DNA from: Lachnospiraceae bacterium
GTDB taxonomy: Bacteria > Bacillota > Clostridia > Lachnospirales > Lachnospiraceae
Length of the DNA stretch: 64,000 bases
Reading direction: 5' to 3'
Assembly (NCBI GenBank): GCA_030526195.1
Contig: JAUNDG010000003.1
Coordinates: forward strand, 84,772 to 148,771
Shown: positions 1-8,980 of the stretch, piece after piece
How positions within the stretch are numbered: position 1 is the first letter of the stretch
Layout of the letters: each line of letters begins with the position of its first letter
The notes under the pieces: generated by a model
Database searches by the model: none
Told to the model about the DNA's origin: nothing
Seen by the model: only the letters and a program-made list of their open reading frames with translations
Program-made: the position numbers and the translations under genes

Positions 1-1204
1 GTATATCCTCGGATACGGGTTCAGGCTCCGCACCCTGTTCGACTCCCGGCTCTTCTTCCGCCAACGGCTCATTTGCCTGATCCGGTGTGGATTCCGGCAC
101 CGACTCAATCGCCTGATCCGGTGCATCTTCCGGCAGTGGCTCGAGTGTGGGTTCCGGCGTCGGTTCTTTTGTGGGCTCCGGGGTCGGTGTTGCTTCCGGT
201 TCCGTCGCCTCGTCATCCTCCGTTTCCGCCGGTTCCTCAGGCTTGTGGTGATCGGTCATCACCAGTTCCTGATTCATCTCAAAGTTCTGGGCCAGGTCGA
301 TCTGTTCCTTAAAGACCAGACTGTTGACACCGTTGATGGAGATCTGAACCTTGTCCACTTCGCAGTTCCGGATAATGGAATTGACAATGGAATAAATGAT
401 CACCACCGGATCGATCTGGGACTGCGCCAACCCCAGGCTGTCGCCAAGGTTGACATAACAAACTCGATCCTGTGAGGTTACCGACAGGATCTGGGTATCC
501 GCCGGCAGTGTGGCGTAATGCCCTTCCGTCTTCGGGCCCCGCACCAGACGTTCCACGATGGCCCATTCCAGTGACTGATTGCTGCTATAGTAAATGGAGC
601 GTCCCTCCGGCAGCAGCATGTGGCCGTTCACATCGGTAAAGTAAAGGGTCACATCCTTATTGATGTAGTTGTTGACCTGCTTCGCCGCATTTTCGACGAA
701 GGTGTTGGCGCTCATACGCCCCACCAGCTGTCCGTTGGCATCCACCAGCGGTTCGCCCTCCACGTCGAAGAAGACATAACTCACATCCGGCAGCTGGGTC
801 AATGTCCGCACATAACCGGAGTGAATCAGGATCTCGGCAAACTTCTCCAGCTGATAGTAACCGGCGGAGAAATTGAGGATCACCATGTTGTTGGCAAAGC
901 TATAGTCGAGCAATGTGACATATTCCGGCAGAAGGGAGACCAGATCCTTCTGACCGGGATTCTGACTCAGTTTGTCCAGGCAGAAGGCCACCGCTTCGTC
1001 AGTGCTCATGCCCTCCAGTGACACCTCCACCCGCTGCAGACGCAGGCTGTCGGCAGACCGATAGTAGAGATAACAGCCGTCCGCCGGCTTGACATCGGTG
1101 TTAAGACCGCAGCCGTCCAAGGTCAGAAGACCTATGAGAAGACTCATTGTCAGCAGAAGACTTAAGATGCGCCAAGTGGCTGACCTTTTCCGTTCGTTAC
1201 GCAT
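1..1204 (-). CDS. GerMN-domain lipoprotein (3' end outside window)
   Basis: The frame opens at ATG 1204 and is still open at the window edge, so the C-terminus is missing. A basic N-terminus and a hydrophobic segment end in LDGC (Cys about residue 32), a lipobox-like site with an unusual Asp at -2, so a lipid-anchored surface protein is likely. Two GerMN-like segments follow; the second has the typical run from 'TLYFTD' through 'LVRGPK' to 'YVNLG'. The visible end is a low-complexity tail rich in Pro, Glu and Thr (PTPEPTKEPTPEP). The start overlaps the end of the sensor kinase by 8 bp, so the two are translationally coupled. This is the position held by YycH/YycI-type or GerMN accessory lipoproteins beside WalRK-like systems. 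A role in sensing or modulating the kinase is inference from context. Confidence 0.82.
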   Translation of the reverse strand, partial: MRNERKRSATWRILSLLLTMSLLIGLLTLDGCGLNTDVKPADGCYLYYRSADSLRLQRVEVSLEGMSTDEAVAFCLDKLSQNPGQKDLVSLLPEYVTLLDYSFANNMVILNFSAGYYQLEKFAEILIHSGYVRTLTQLPDVSYVFFDVEGEPLVDANGQLVGRMSANTFVENAAKQVNNYINKDVTLYFTDVNGHMLLPEGRSIYYSSNQSLEWAIVERLVRGPKTEGHYATLPADTQILSVTSQDRVCYVNLGDSLGLAQSQIDPVVIIYSIVNSIIRNCEVDKVQISINGVNSLVFKEQIDLAQNFEMNQELVMTDHHKPEEPAETEDDEATEPEATPTPEPTKEPTPEPTLEPLPEDAPDQAIESVPESTPDQANEPLAEEEPGVEQGAEPEPVSEDI

Positions 1205-2696
1205 TTTCAGTCACCTTTTTATCCTTTCCGCCATCAAAGGCCAGCGGGATCCGGACTGAGAAGGTGGTGCCTTCGCCCGGTGTGCTGTAAATGCTGATGT
1301 TGCCTCTGTGAAGCAGGACCGCCTGACGGCTGATCCAAAGGCCCAGACCCGTACCTTCGATCTCACGGGAATGGGACACATCGCCCCGGTAGAAACGTTC
1401 AAAGATCTGTTCCTGCTGCTCCTCGGGGATACCGATACCGCAGTCGGAAATGTTGACCACGAAGGTCTTCTTGTCATTTTTGAGTTCAATGCGGACCCAA
1501 CCACCTTCCAGGTTGTATTTCACCGCATTTTCGATAATGTTCTGAAGGGCTGTGGAAATCTTCAGTTCGTCCACCTCAGCCTCCGTCTTCGCATCGGCCT
1601 CCAGGATGAGGCTCACATGCTTAAGATCCGCGATGGGAATAAGGCGATGCACGATCTGCTCCAGAAGGCCACCAATATCCACCTTGGTGATATCAAGCTG
1701 GCCGGCCTTCCGGTCCATACGCACCATATCGAGAAGATCGGTGATGATCCGGTTTTCCCGGTCGATCTCCTGAACGATGTCCTCCATGAATTCCCGGTAC
1801 ATTTCCACCGGCACATTGTCCTGAGCCACCAGAGATTCCGCCAGAACCTTCATGGAGGTCATGGGGGTCTTCAGCTCATGAGACACATTGGACACAAAGC
1901 TGTTGCGGGAATTGTCCACATTTTTGACACGGGACAGCATGGTGTTGAACGCATCGGTGATCTGCTGCGTCTCCGTGTAATCCGGCACGGAAATGCTGTC
2001 CTCCGCGTAGCCGTCCGTCATGTCTTCAATGGCTTTGGTGACACGATGGAAGGGCTTCACCAGAACGGCGGACAGGAAATAGCCGCCAAACAGCACCAGC
2101 AAACACACCAGCAGAATAGCCGCGGTGCCCACCCACTCCATACGTTTGGCCGTCTGAAGGATTTCATTGGTGGAAATGGCGGCGACGAGAACGCCTTCGA
2201 TGCACTGTCGATCCTTATCATAAATTGGCTGAAGGATCTCAATGAAATGGTTATCGCTGTCATAGATCGAGGTGGTGCTGCCCTCCAGCAGGCAGTCGAT
2301 AACCTCTGTAGACACCGATATCCTGCCCGTGTCAAGATCATAGGTATCCTTGACAACGCGCAGGTCGTTGTTGACCACGATGAGGCGGCCGCTGTATACG
2401 CTGGACAGAAGTGCCAGCTCACTGTCAACATTGGGATTGTTTGTATCGGCAAGATAGCCCTCGGAAACCAGTGTATCGGCAATGATCTCGCACTGGTTCT
2501 GCACATTCACGATACGCAGACTGACAGCACGGTTGACATATCCTCTGATCACGATAAAGGACACGATCAGGGCCGGGATAATGCCGATCAGGATCAGAAT
2601 GATCATGATCCGGAACCGAAGGCTCTTGAAGAATCTGGAACCTGTTTTGAATTTAACCCTGGAAATAATAACCAACACCCCACTTCGTATGGACAT
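1197..2696 (-). CDS. Sensor histidine kinase, WalK/PhoR-like
   Basis: Membrane histidine kinase partner of the regulator upstream. Numbered from ATG 2696, it has TM1 at about 31-51, an extracytoplasmic sensor region of about 135 residues, TM2 at about 189-212, HAMP to about 264, and a HisKA domain with phospho-acceptor His273 in SHELKTP. The HATPase domain shows NIIENAVKYN, DCGIGIPEE and GTGLGLW. No cytoplasmic PAS domain is visible between HAMP and HisKA, unlike Bacillus WalK. The start is uncertain: the frame is open up to 2783, but that would overlap the regulator by 130 bp. ATG 2696 overlaps by 44 bp and lacks a good ribosome binding site; GTG 2678 and ATG 2606 are alternatives. Being next to a GerMN lipoprotein suggests envelope or cell-wall sensing (inference). 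Confidence 0.9.
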   Translation of the reverse strand: MSIRSGVLVIISRVKFKTGSRFFKSLRFRIMIILILIGIIPALIVSFIVIRGYVNRAVSLRIVNVQNQCEIIADTLVSEGYLADTNNPNVDSELALLSSVYSGRLIVVNNDLRVVKDTYDLDTGRISVSTEVIDCLLEGSTTSIYDSDNHFIEILQPIYDKDRQCIEGVLVAAISTNEILQTAKRMEWVGTAAILLVCLLVLFGGYFLSAVLVKPFHRVTKAIEDMTDGYAEDSISVPDYTETQQITDAFNTMLSRVKNVDNSRNSFVSNVSHELKTPMTSMKVLAESLVAQDNVPVEMYREFMEDIVQEIDRENRIITDLLDMVRMDRKAGQLDITKVDIGGLLEQIVHRLIPIADLKHVSLILEADAKTEAEVDELKISTALQNIIENAVKYNLEGGWVRIELKNDKKTFVVNISDCGIGIPEEQQEQIFERFYRGDVSHSREIEGTGLGLWISRQAVLLHRGNISIYSTPGEGTTFSVRIPLAFDGGKDKKVTENA

Positions 2697-3342
2697 AGCG
2701 CGGTTCGCTGGGATTTTCCTCGATCTTCTCGCGCAGACGGCGGATGTGGACATCGACGGTCCGGACATCGCCGGGATATTCATAGCCCCAGATGAGATTC
2801 AGAAGGTTCTCACGGCTGTAGACTTTGTTGGGATTGAAGGCCAGAAGCTCCAGCACATCGAATTCCTTGGCGGTCAGATTGACCTCTGTGCCGTTAACAA
2901 AGACACGGCGGCCTTCGCAGTCCAGCATAAGACCATCGATTTCCAGGGTCTTCGGGGCTGCCTTTTCGGCCTCGGCCTTTTTGGTCCGACGCAGGATGGC
3001 CTTGATGCGGGCCTTAACCTCAAGGATGTTAAAGGGCTTTGTGATATAGTCATCGGCGCCGTATTCCAGGCCCATGATCTTATCCATATCCTCACCCTTG
3101 GCGGTCAGCATGATGATGGGCACATTGGAAAACTCACGGATCTGCTGGCAGACCTCAAGACCTGACAGCTTCGGCAGCATCAGATCCAAAAGGATCATGT
3201 CATATTCCGTTTCTTTTGCATACTGAACAGCCTCCTCGCCGTCATAAGCGCAGGTGACTTCCATACCTTCCTGTTCCAGTGAAAAGCGGATGCCCTTCAC
3301 GATCAGTTTTTCATCATCTACCACAAGTACTTTTCTTGCCAT
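2653..3342 (-). CDS. OmpR-family response regulator, WalR-like
   Basis: DNA-binding response regulator of 229 residues. The receiver domain shows the acidic pair D9-D10, phospho-acceptor D53 in LLDLMLP, T80 in MLTAKG and K102 in ITKPF. A winged-helix output domain follows (about 130-229) with the characteristic 'VYSRENLLNLIWGYEYPGDVRT' region and a VDVHIRRLREKIE recognition helix, typical of the WalR/PhoP/YycF group. A GGAG ribosome binding site precedes the ATG. The gene overlaps the following sensor kinase and lies 19 bp after the comEA-like gene, so all four genes from 4150 down to 1 may be one transcript. The exact regulon cannot be told from sequence; WalR itself controls wall metabolism in Firmicutes. 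Confidence 0.95.
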   Translation of the reverse strand: MARKVLVVDDEKLIVKGIRFSLEQEGMEVTCAYDGEEAVQYAKETEYDMILLDLMLPKLSGLEVCQQIREFSNVPIIMLTAKGEDMDKIMGLEYGADDYITKPFNILEVKARIKAILRRTKKAEAEKAAPKTLEIDGLMLDCEGRRVFVNGTEVNLTAKEFDVLELLAFNPNKVYSRENLLNLIWGYEYPGDVRTVDVHIRRLREKIEENPSEPRYVHTKWGVGYYFQG

Positions 3343-3361
3343 CGTCTACTCCGTTCTGAGA

Positions 3362-4150
3362 TCACACGGTGATCCTGTCCTTCAATCTGTTGAAAATGCT
3401 CTCTCCGATGCCGGGAACGGCTGTGATCGCCTCCGTTGTGGAAAAGGCGCCGTTCGCCTCTCGATAGGCGATGATCGCTTCGGCCTTGGCCTCGCCGATC
3501 CCGCTTAAAGTCATCAATTCATCCCGGCCGGCGGTGTTAATGTTAACTGTCCCGCTGCCGGTGGGCATGCCGGCCGCACTTAGCTGGCCTGATGCCGGTT
3601 TTTCTTCATATACCAGTGTTTCGCCGATTTCCGGCACAATGATGGTCTCGCCGTCCGTCAGATACCGGGCACCGTTGATGCGCTTCTCATCCGCCTGCTC
3701 TGTAAGCCCGCCGGCATAACGCACCGCATCGCACACCCGCTCGCCTTCCGAAAAGGCATAAACACCGGGCTTTGCCACGGCACCGCAGATGTAGATCATG
3801 CCGGCCGCACCGGACACATGGACGGTACCGACATTGGTCTTACCGGACACCTCGTCCGCCCGTTGCAGACTGCCGGTCTCCATCAGATTCTCTTCGGACG
3901 CCTCCTGTTCGGCCACCATCGGCGTGCCGTCCGCTGATAAAATGGGGCCGTCTTCAGAACCCGGCGCTTCTTGCCGGGTTGAATCCCCCTCGGATGCTTT
4001 CTCCGATCCATCCGCTGACACAGCCTCATTTTCTTCTGAAAAATCCGCGGCCAGAAATGATTGTGCCGGTTGGCTGCAACCTGTGAACAACAGGCTCATC
4101 ATGAGGCCGATCAGGGCCAAAACCATCTGTTTTTTATATAAAATCAACAA
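3362..4150 (-). CDS. comEA: ComEA-like SLBB/helix-hairpin-helix lipoprotein
   Basis: Protein of about 262 residues. I chose a TTG start at 4150 because GGAGG lies 8 bases upstream of it; the frame is open further, to 4192. The N-terminus then reads as a lipoprotein signal with lipobox FTGC (Cys25). A variable acidic linker follows, then an SLBB-type segment ('IYICGAVAKPGVY' to 'IIVPEIG') and a C-terminal pair of helix-hairpin-helix motifs ('VNINTAGRDELMTLSGIG', 'ITAVPGIGESI') of the ComEA type. ComEA binds incoming double-stranded DNA on the outside of competent cells. Bacillus ComEA is anchored by a transmembrane helix, while this one appears lipid-anchored. No comEC or comEB is visible nearby, so active competence is not shown. 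The gene is directly upstream of the response regulator. Confidence 0.85.
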   Translation of the reverse strand: MLILYKKQMVLALIGLMMSLLFTGCSQPAQSFLAADFSEENEAVSADGSEKASEGDSTRQEAPGSEDGPILSADGTPMVAEQEASEENLMETGSLQRADEVSGKTNVGTVHVSGAAGMIYICGAVAKPGVYAFSEGERVCDAVRYAGGLTEQADEKRINGARYLTDGETIIVPEIGETLVYEEKPASGQLSAAGMPTGSGTVNINTAGRDELMTLSGIGEAKAEAIIAYREANGAFSTTEAITAVPGIGESIFNRLKDRITV

Positions 4151-4243
4151 TCTGTGTACCTCCGTTTCGGGCAAAAAGACACCCAGGTCCACGTCAGTAC
4201 ACAGATTCCATTTTATCGGAAGGCTATGGGATTGACAAGCCCC

Positions 4244-5437
4244 TTAGGGCAGACATTTGTCAAGAATAGCCACCGCTTTATCCACATCTTCAGTTGTGAT
4301 CACAAGGGGCGGCACAAGACGGAGCACATTGCCGCCGGCGGAAATGACAAGGAGCCCTGCGGCCTGAGCTTTGGCGATCACATCGGCCACCGCCACCTCA
4401 TTTTCGAGGGCCAGACCTCTCATGAGGCCAAGGCCTCTGTGCTCAAGGATGCAGCTGTGAACCTTGGCCAGCCCATCCAGTTTTTCCGCCAGGTAAGCGG
4501 CCACTTCGGCAGCCTTTGCCACGATATCATGGGCGGCAAAGAGATCCTGCACAACGGACACCGCGGCGCAGGCCAGAGGGTTACCGCCGTAGGTGGTGCC
4601 GTGGTCGCCGGGCTTTAAGGAGCGAGCCGCCGTCTTCTCATTTAATAAGAAGGCTCCCACCGGGATACCGCAGCCCAGTGCCTTGGCGGAGGTGAGGATG
4701 TCCGGCTTCACATCATAGTGCTCGAAAGCCCACATTTTCCCGGTCCGCCCCATACCGCACTGAATCTCATCGAGAATGAGCAGGATGTCCTTCTCGTCGC
4801 AAAGAGCGCGGACCTCCTTGAGGAAGGCCGGGTCGGCGGGATGAATGCCGCCCTCACCCTGAACAGTTTCCATAAGGATAGCGCAGGTTTTATCGGTCAC
4901 CGCGGCCTTGACGGATGCAATGTCATTGAAATCGGCAAACTTGACGCCCCCCATCAGCGGCTTGAAGGCCTCCTGATAATGGGGATTGCCGGTGACGGAC
5001 AGGGCCCCCACGGTGCGGCCGTGGAAGCTGTTGTTCATGGCGATGATCTCGTGGTCCGTATGACCGTCCCGCTCGTAGGCGTATTTCCGGGCGGCCTTCA
5101 CCGCCCCTTCGATGGCCTCGGCCCCGCTGTTGGTGAAGAAGACCTTCGCCATGCCGGAGGCCTTGATGAGTTTTTCGGAGGCTGCTGCCAGCGGCACATT
5201 GTAATAGAGATTTGAGGTGTGGATCACCTGATCGATCTGCGCCTTCAGCGCTTCATCGTAGCCCGGGAAATGGTACCCCAGCGCAAACACAGCGATCCCG
5301 GAGGCAAAATCGAGATACTCTTTGCCGTCGGTGTCCTTGAGATAGACACCCTGTCCTGACTCAAGAACCATGGGATAACGATTATAGGTGTGGAGCACGT
5401 TGGCCTCCGTCACCTGTTTGATGGTTTCTGTATGCAT
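4244..5437 (-). CDS. argD: Acetylornithine aminotransferase
   Basis: Class III PLP-dependent aminotransferase of 397 residues that converts N-acetylglutamate semialdehyde to N-acetylornithine in the cytoplasm. Visible family marks are LDFASGIAVFALGYHFP near the N-terminus, the phosphate-binding 'FTNSGAEAIEGAVKAARKY', the cofactor Asp in LILDEIQCGMGRTG, and the Schiff-base Lys in SAKALGCGIPVGAF. The gene follows argB by 17 bp on the same strand with AAAGGAGAG ahead of the ATG, and is the last gene of argCJBD. This placement separates it from related ornithine or GABA aminotransferases. No clear terminator hairpin was seen in the 93 bases between it and the comEA-like gene. Confidence 0.97.
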   Translation of the reverse strand: MHTETIKQVTEANVLHTYNRYPMVLESGQGVYLKDTDGKEYLDFASGIAVFALGYHFPGYDEALKAQIDQVIHTSNLYYNVPLAAASEKLIKASGMAKVFFTNSGAEAIEGAVKAARKYAYERDGHTDHEIIAMNNSFHGRTVGALSVTGNPHYQEAFKPLMGGVKFADFNDIASVKAAVTDKTCAILMETVQGEGGIHPADPAFLKEVRALCDEKDILLILDEIQCGMGRTGKMWAFEHYDVKPDILTSAKALGCGIPVGAFLLNEKTAARSLKPGDHGTTYGGNPLACAAVSVVQDLFAAHDIVAKAAEVAAYLAEKLDGLAKVHSCILEHRGLGLMRGLALENEVAVADVIAKAQAAGLLVISAGGNVLRLVPPLVITTEDVDKAVAILDKCLP

Positions 5438-5454
5438 AAACCGCTCTCCTTTTC

Positions 5455-6339
5455 TTATGTCTCATCCTGCAACATCAAAGTCCCCACGCCCTTCTGAGTG
5501 AAGAACTCCAGGAGCAGGCTGTGCTCCAGCCGGCCGTCCAGGATATGGACTCTGGACACGCCGCTTCTTAAGGCGGCGATGCAGTTCCGGAGCTTCGGCA
5601 GCATCCCGCCGCCGGCATTGCCCGCCGCGATGAAGTCCTCCGCCTCCGTGGTTGTCATTTCGGAAATGAGGGTGTCGGGGTCATGGGGATCCCGATAAAC
5701 CCCCTCGATGTCGCTTAAGAACACCAGCTTGGCCGCTTTCACCGCCTGGGCGATGGCGCAGGCCGCATCATCGGCATTCACATTATAGGAGCGATAATCC
5801 TCAGCCCCCAGACCGATGGGGCAGATAACCGGCACAAAATCCTGGTCGATCAGGGAATCGATGAGGGCCGTGTTCACATCCGTCACTTCGCCCACATAAC
5901 CAATGTCCTGGCCGCCGGGCAGCACCTTTTTCACGGTCCGGAGGGTGCCGCCGTCCTTGCCGGAAATGCCAACGGCCTGCACACCGCACATCTGCATATC
6001 CTGCACCAGACTCTTGTTCACCTTGTTGAGCACCATTTCAGCGATCTCCATGGTGGCCTCGTCCGTCACCCGCATGCCGCTGATAAACTGCGGAGTGCCG
6101 CCGTTTAATTTCACCCATTTGCTGATTTCCTTACCGCCGCCGTGGACGATAATGGGCTTCATACCCACCAGTTTTAAAAGCGCCACATCGCGGATAACGC
6201 ATTTTTTCAGTTCCTCATCCGTCATAGCAGAGCCGCCGTACTTGACCACGATCTTCTTACCGTTGAATTCGCGGATGTAAGGCAGCGCCTCACTTAAAAT
6301 ATTGGCTTTCTCGATCCAAAGATCCAGTTTATCGTTCAT
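5455..6339 (-). CDS. argB: Acetylglutamate kinase
   Basis: Amino acid kinase of 294 residues, the second step of arginine synthesis (N-acetylglutamate to its gamma-phosphate). Visible are [11 protein letters not shown] (nucleotide-binding Lys), [17 protein letters not shown], and [12 protein letters not shown] with [10 protein letters not shown] preferred the ATG at 6339 because AAAGG is 8 bases before it; an in-frame ATG at 6345 sits too close to that site. The N-terminal helix before the kinase core ('[11 protein letters not shown]') resembles the arginine-sensitive hexameric class, so feedback inhibition by arginine is plausible but inferred. It sits between argJ and argD. The 141 bases to argJ contain no obvious promoter. 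Confidence 0.97.
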   Translation of the reverse strand: MNDKLDLWIEKANILSEALPYIREFNGKKIVVKYGGSAMTDEELKKCVIRDVALLKLVGMKPIIVHGGGKEISKWVKLNGGTPQFISGMRVTDEATMEIAEMVLNKVNKSLVQDMQMCGVQAVGISGKDGGTLRTVKKVLPGGQDIGYVGEVTDVNTALIDSLIDQDFVPVICPIGLGAEDYRSYNVNADDAACAIAQAVKAAKLVFLSDIEGVYRDPHDPDTLISEMTTTEAEDFIAAGNAGGGMLPKLRNCIAALRSGVSRVHILDGRLEHSLLLEFFTQKGVGTLMLQDET

Positions 6340-6480
6340 ACTCATATCCTTTCTGACAGGCGGTTATCCCGCCGACCATTCGTCCATTCACCGAACGCTC
6401 GCCCCGGGATGAAAATGCCCCAATGCATACCGCACCGGATTTTCTTCCCGAAAACACGCGCCTTACCTGACACGATCGCC

Positions 6481-7713
6481 TCAGGACCGGTAGTCCCCGT
6501 TGATGCTCACATACTCATGGGTGAGATCACAGCCCCAGGCCTTCCCCTCAGCCTCGCCCATATGCATATCACACAGGCACACCACCTCAGTTTCGGACAG
6601 GATTTTCGTGGCCACTTCCTCGGAATAACCGGTGGACACGCCATTTTCCACGATCACCAGATCTCCCGCTGCGCTGGAAATGGACAACGTCACTTTAGCC
6701 GGATCAAACATCACACCGGAGTAGCCCAGTGCGCACAGGATGCGCCCCCAGTTGGCGTCATGACCGAACATAGCCGCCTTTGTCAGGGATGAGGAAATGA
6801 CGCTTCTGGCCAGCTGCCGGGCATTGGCTTCCGTATCCGCCCCCACCACGTGACATTCAAACATCATGGTACAGCCCTCGCCGTCGGCGGCCATTTTCTT
6901 GGCCAGGGTTTCATTGACGGCATGAAGCGCTTCCTTAAATAAGGCATAATCCTCATTTTCTTCGGAAATGGGGCTGTTGCCGGCCAGACCGCTTGAAAGC
7001 AGCAGGCAGGTGTCGTTGGTGGAGGTGTCGCCGTCCACGGACACCATGTTGTAGGTGGTGTCGATGTCTTCCCGAAGGGCCTTCTGCAGCAGGGCCTGGT
7101 CGATGGCGATATCCGTGGTCACAAAGGACAGCATGGTGCACATGTTGGGATGGATCATGCCGGAACCCTTGCACATACCGCCGATAATACCTTCTGTACC
7201 GTCGGAAAGCACTACCTTCACGGCCACTTCCTTGGACACGGTGTCCGTGGTCATGATGGCCTTCGCCGCTTCATGGCCGGCTTCTTCCGTGTCGCTCACA
7301 AGACCCGCCAGCTTCTCAATGCCGCCGCAGATCTTGTCGATGGGGATCTGATTGCCGATGACGCCGGTGGAAGCCACCAGCACGGCCTTTTCGTCGATGC
7401 CCGGCAGGATTTCCGCCGCTTTTCTGGCGGTATCCTTGCAGGCCTTCATGCCTTCTTCGCCGGTACAGGCATTGGCCACGCCGGAATTTACCACCACGAC
7501 CTGCGCGTATTTTTCTTCCGTCACGATCTGCCGGTCGTAAATGACAGGTGCTGCCTTCACCACATTGGACGTAAATGTCCCGGCGGCGGCACACAGCACA
7601 TCGCTCACGATCATAGCCATATCCGGCTTGCCGCTTCTTTTGATACCGGCGGAAGTGCCGGCTGCTTTAAAACCCTTGGCGGCGGTCACACCACCGTTGA
7701 TCACTTCATACAT
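6481..7713 (-). CDS. argJ: Bifunctional ornithine acetyltransferase / N-acetylglutamate synthase
   Basis: ArgJ of 410 residues moves the acetyl group from N-acetylornithine to glutamate, making the cyclic arginine pathway; many ArgJ also use acetyl-CoA. The start at ATG 7713 is supported by AGGAG nine bases upstream, although the frame continues to 7773. The protein is an Ntn-type autocatalytic precursor. The conserved region KGSGMIHPN leads to the cleavage site, which reads Met-Cys192-Thr193-Met-Leu here rather than the more familiar Met-Ala-Thr-Met-Leu; Thr193 is the expected nucleophile of the beta chain. Other marks are NSGVANACTG, STGVIG, DGDTSTNDT and GHDANWGRI. The presence of ArgJ fits the lack of argA or argE in the window. 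Confidence 0.97.
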   Translation of the reverse strand: MYEVINGGVTAAKGFKAAGTSAGIKRSGKPDMAMIVSDVLCAAAGTFTSNVVKAAPVIYDRQIVTEEKYAQVVVVNSGVANACTGEEGMKACKDTARKAAEILPGIDEKAVLVASTGVIGNQIPIDKICGGIEKLAGLVSDTEEAGHEAAKAIMTTDTVSKEVAVKVVLSDGTEGIIGGMCKGSGMIHPNMCTMLSFVTTDIAIDQALLQKALREDIDTTYNMVSVDGDTSTNDTCLLLSSGLAGNSPISEENEDYALFKEALHAVNETLAKKMAADGEGCTMMFECHVVGADTEANARQLARSVISSSLTKAAMFGHDANWGRILCALGYSGVMFDPAKVTLSISSAAGDLVIVENGVSTGYSEEVATKILSETEVVCLCDMHMGEAEGKAWGCDLTHEYVSINGDYRS

Positions 7714-7849
7714 TTCTGTCTTCTCCTGTTTCTTTTCATTTTCTGTAAAATGCGATCTGTCATGTCTGCGCACTCCCTGCGGTTCATCCTTTGGCCAACC
7801 GACTATAGGCTACCGCAGACTCATTTTCATAAATAGTTTTGCCGTCAGC

Positions 7850-8890
7850 TTAAAAAGCCATGGGAATAGCCATAAGTCCGGCACTCTCCTCAAGGCCGAA
7901 CATCAGGTTCATGTTCTGGACCGCCTGACCGGCAGCCCCCTTCACCACGTTATCGAGAGCCCCCATGGCGATCAAACGACCGGTGCGCTCATCCACCACC
8001 GCGTTCACATCCACATAGTTGCTGCCCTTCACGTAACGAGTCTCGGGGCATTTCCGCCCCTCCAGGTGGCGGACAAAAGTTTCTTCTTTATAATAAGCGT
8101 CGTATGCCGCATCCACATCCGCCTGAGACACACCATTTTTTAAGGTGGCATAGCAGGTGGCCAGAATGCCCCGGTTCATGGGCACCAGATGGGGGGTAAA
8201 ATTCAAGGAAATGGGTTGTCCGGCAGCATAACCGAGCTGGTCTTCGATTTCCGGTGTGTGGCGGTGGTTCGTCACGCCGTAGGCCTTGATGGATTCGTTG
8301 ACCTCGCAGAAGAGGTTCGGCACCTTGGCTCCGCGGCCGGCTCCGGTGGTGCCGGACTTGGCATCGATGATGATGGACTGCGGATCGATGAGCCCCTCCT
8401 TCACCAGCGGATACAGAGTGAGAATGGAGCAGGTGGTGTAGCAGCCGGGATTGGCTACCAGGCGGGCCGTCTTGACCGCCTCCCGATTGATCTCGCACAG
8501 ACCGTACACCGCTTCCGGCAGAAACTGCGGGGATGCGTGATGAATGCCGTACCAGGCCTCGTAACGGGCCGGATCCTTGATGCGGAAATCCGCGGACAGG
8601 TCGATCACCTTACATTTAGATAGAATGGATTCCGTGAGCACCCCACCCAGATAGCCCTGAGGTGTGGCGGTGAAGATCACATCCACGTCCTCAGCCAGCT
8701 TTTCCAGATCCTCCCCGGCGCAGCTTGAGGTCACGATCTCAAACAGACTGCCGTAGACGTTGGCATAGGGTTCTTCAATATAACTGCGGGAGCCGTACCA
8801 TTTGATTTCGGCCTCCGGATGGTTTGTCAAAAGTCTTACGATCTCGGCGCCGGCATAACCGGTGGCACCGATGATTCCTGCTTTAATCAT
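7850..8890 (-). CDS. argC: N-acetyl-gamma-glutamyl-phosphate reductase
   Basis: NADPH-dependent reductase of 346 residues acting between ArgB and ArgD. The Rossmann motif GIIGATGYAGAE is at the N-terminus, the catalytic Cys is in ANPGCYTT, and the conserved HRHTPEIEDQ segment and a C-terminal GALDNVVKGAAGQAVQNMN are present. ATG 8890 is the likely start, with GGAGG 11 bases upstream; a GTG at 8902 overlaps that ribosome binding site. It is the first gene of argCJBD. Its promoter, described separately, is overlapped by two ArgR-like boxes, so repression by arginine through ArgR is likely, though argR itself is not in the window. Confidence 0.97.
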   Translation of the reverse strand: MIKAGIIGATGYAGAEIVRLLTNHPEAEIKWYGSRSYIEEPYANVYGSLFEIVTSSCAGEDLEKLAEDVDVIFTATPQGYLGGVLTESILSKCKVIDLSADFRIKDPARYEAWYGIHHASPQFLPEAVYGLCEINREAVKTARLVANPGCYTTCSILTLYPLVKEGLIDPQSIIIDAKSGTTGAGRGAKVPNLFCEVNESIKAYGVTNHRHTPEIEDQLGYAAGQPISLNFTPHLVPMNRGILATCYATLKNGVSQADVDAAYDAYYKEETFVRHLEGRKCPETRYVKGSNYVDVNAVVDERTGRLIAMGALDNVVKGAAGQAVQNMNLMFGLEESAGLMAIPMAF

Positions 8891-8915
8891 AATTCTATAC
8901 ACCTCCGACCTTGAT

Positions 8916-8954
8916 TTTGCATAATTATACGTTTATATTGCATAATATGCAAGT
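8916..8954 (-). promoter_or_regulatory. argC promoter with two tandem ARG-box-like operators
   Basis: On the complement, -35 TTGCAT (8952-8947) and -10 TATAAT (8929-8924) are separated by 17 bases. Two 18-bp AT-rich palindromic boxes lie over them: 8937-8954, containing the perfect inverted repeat TTGCATAATATGCAA (8938-8952), and 8916-8933, built on TGCATAATTATACG. They are 3 bp apart, the usual spacing of paired ARG boxes bound by hexameric ArgR. The argCJBD and divergent argG context supports arginine repression. The promoter is read directly; the ArgR assignment is inference. Confidence 0.75.
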
Positions 8955-8980
8955 TTTTTCTCATTTTTTTAAATAAAATA

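Noticed and set aside
2657-2783. Extended N-terminus of the sensor kinase
   Set aside because: It would overlap the response regulator by 130 bp and translates to Ser/Arg-rich sequence before TM1, which is the out-of-frame reading of the regulator gene.
1308-2795. Long plus-strand open frame (495 codons) opposite the sensor kinase
   Set aside because: It lies antisense to an unmistakable kinase, has no recognisable domain, and its His/Asp-rich composition is what the complement of this codon usage gives.
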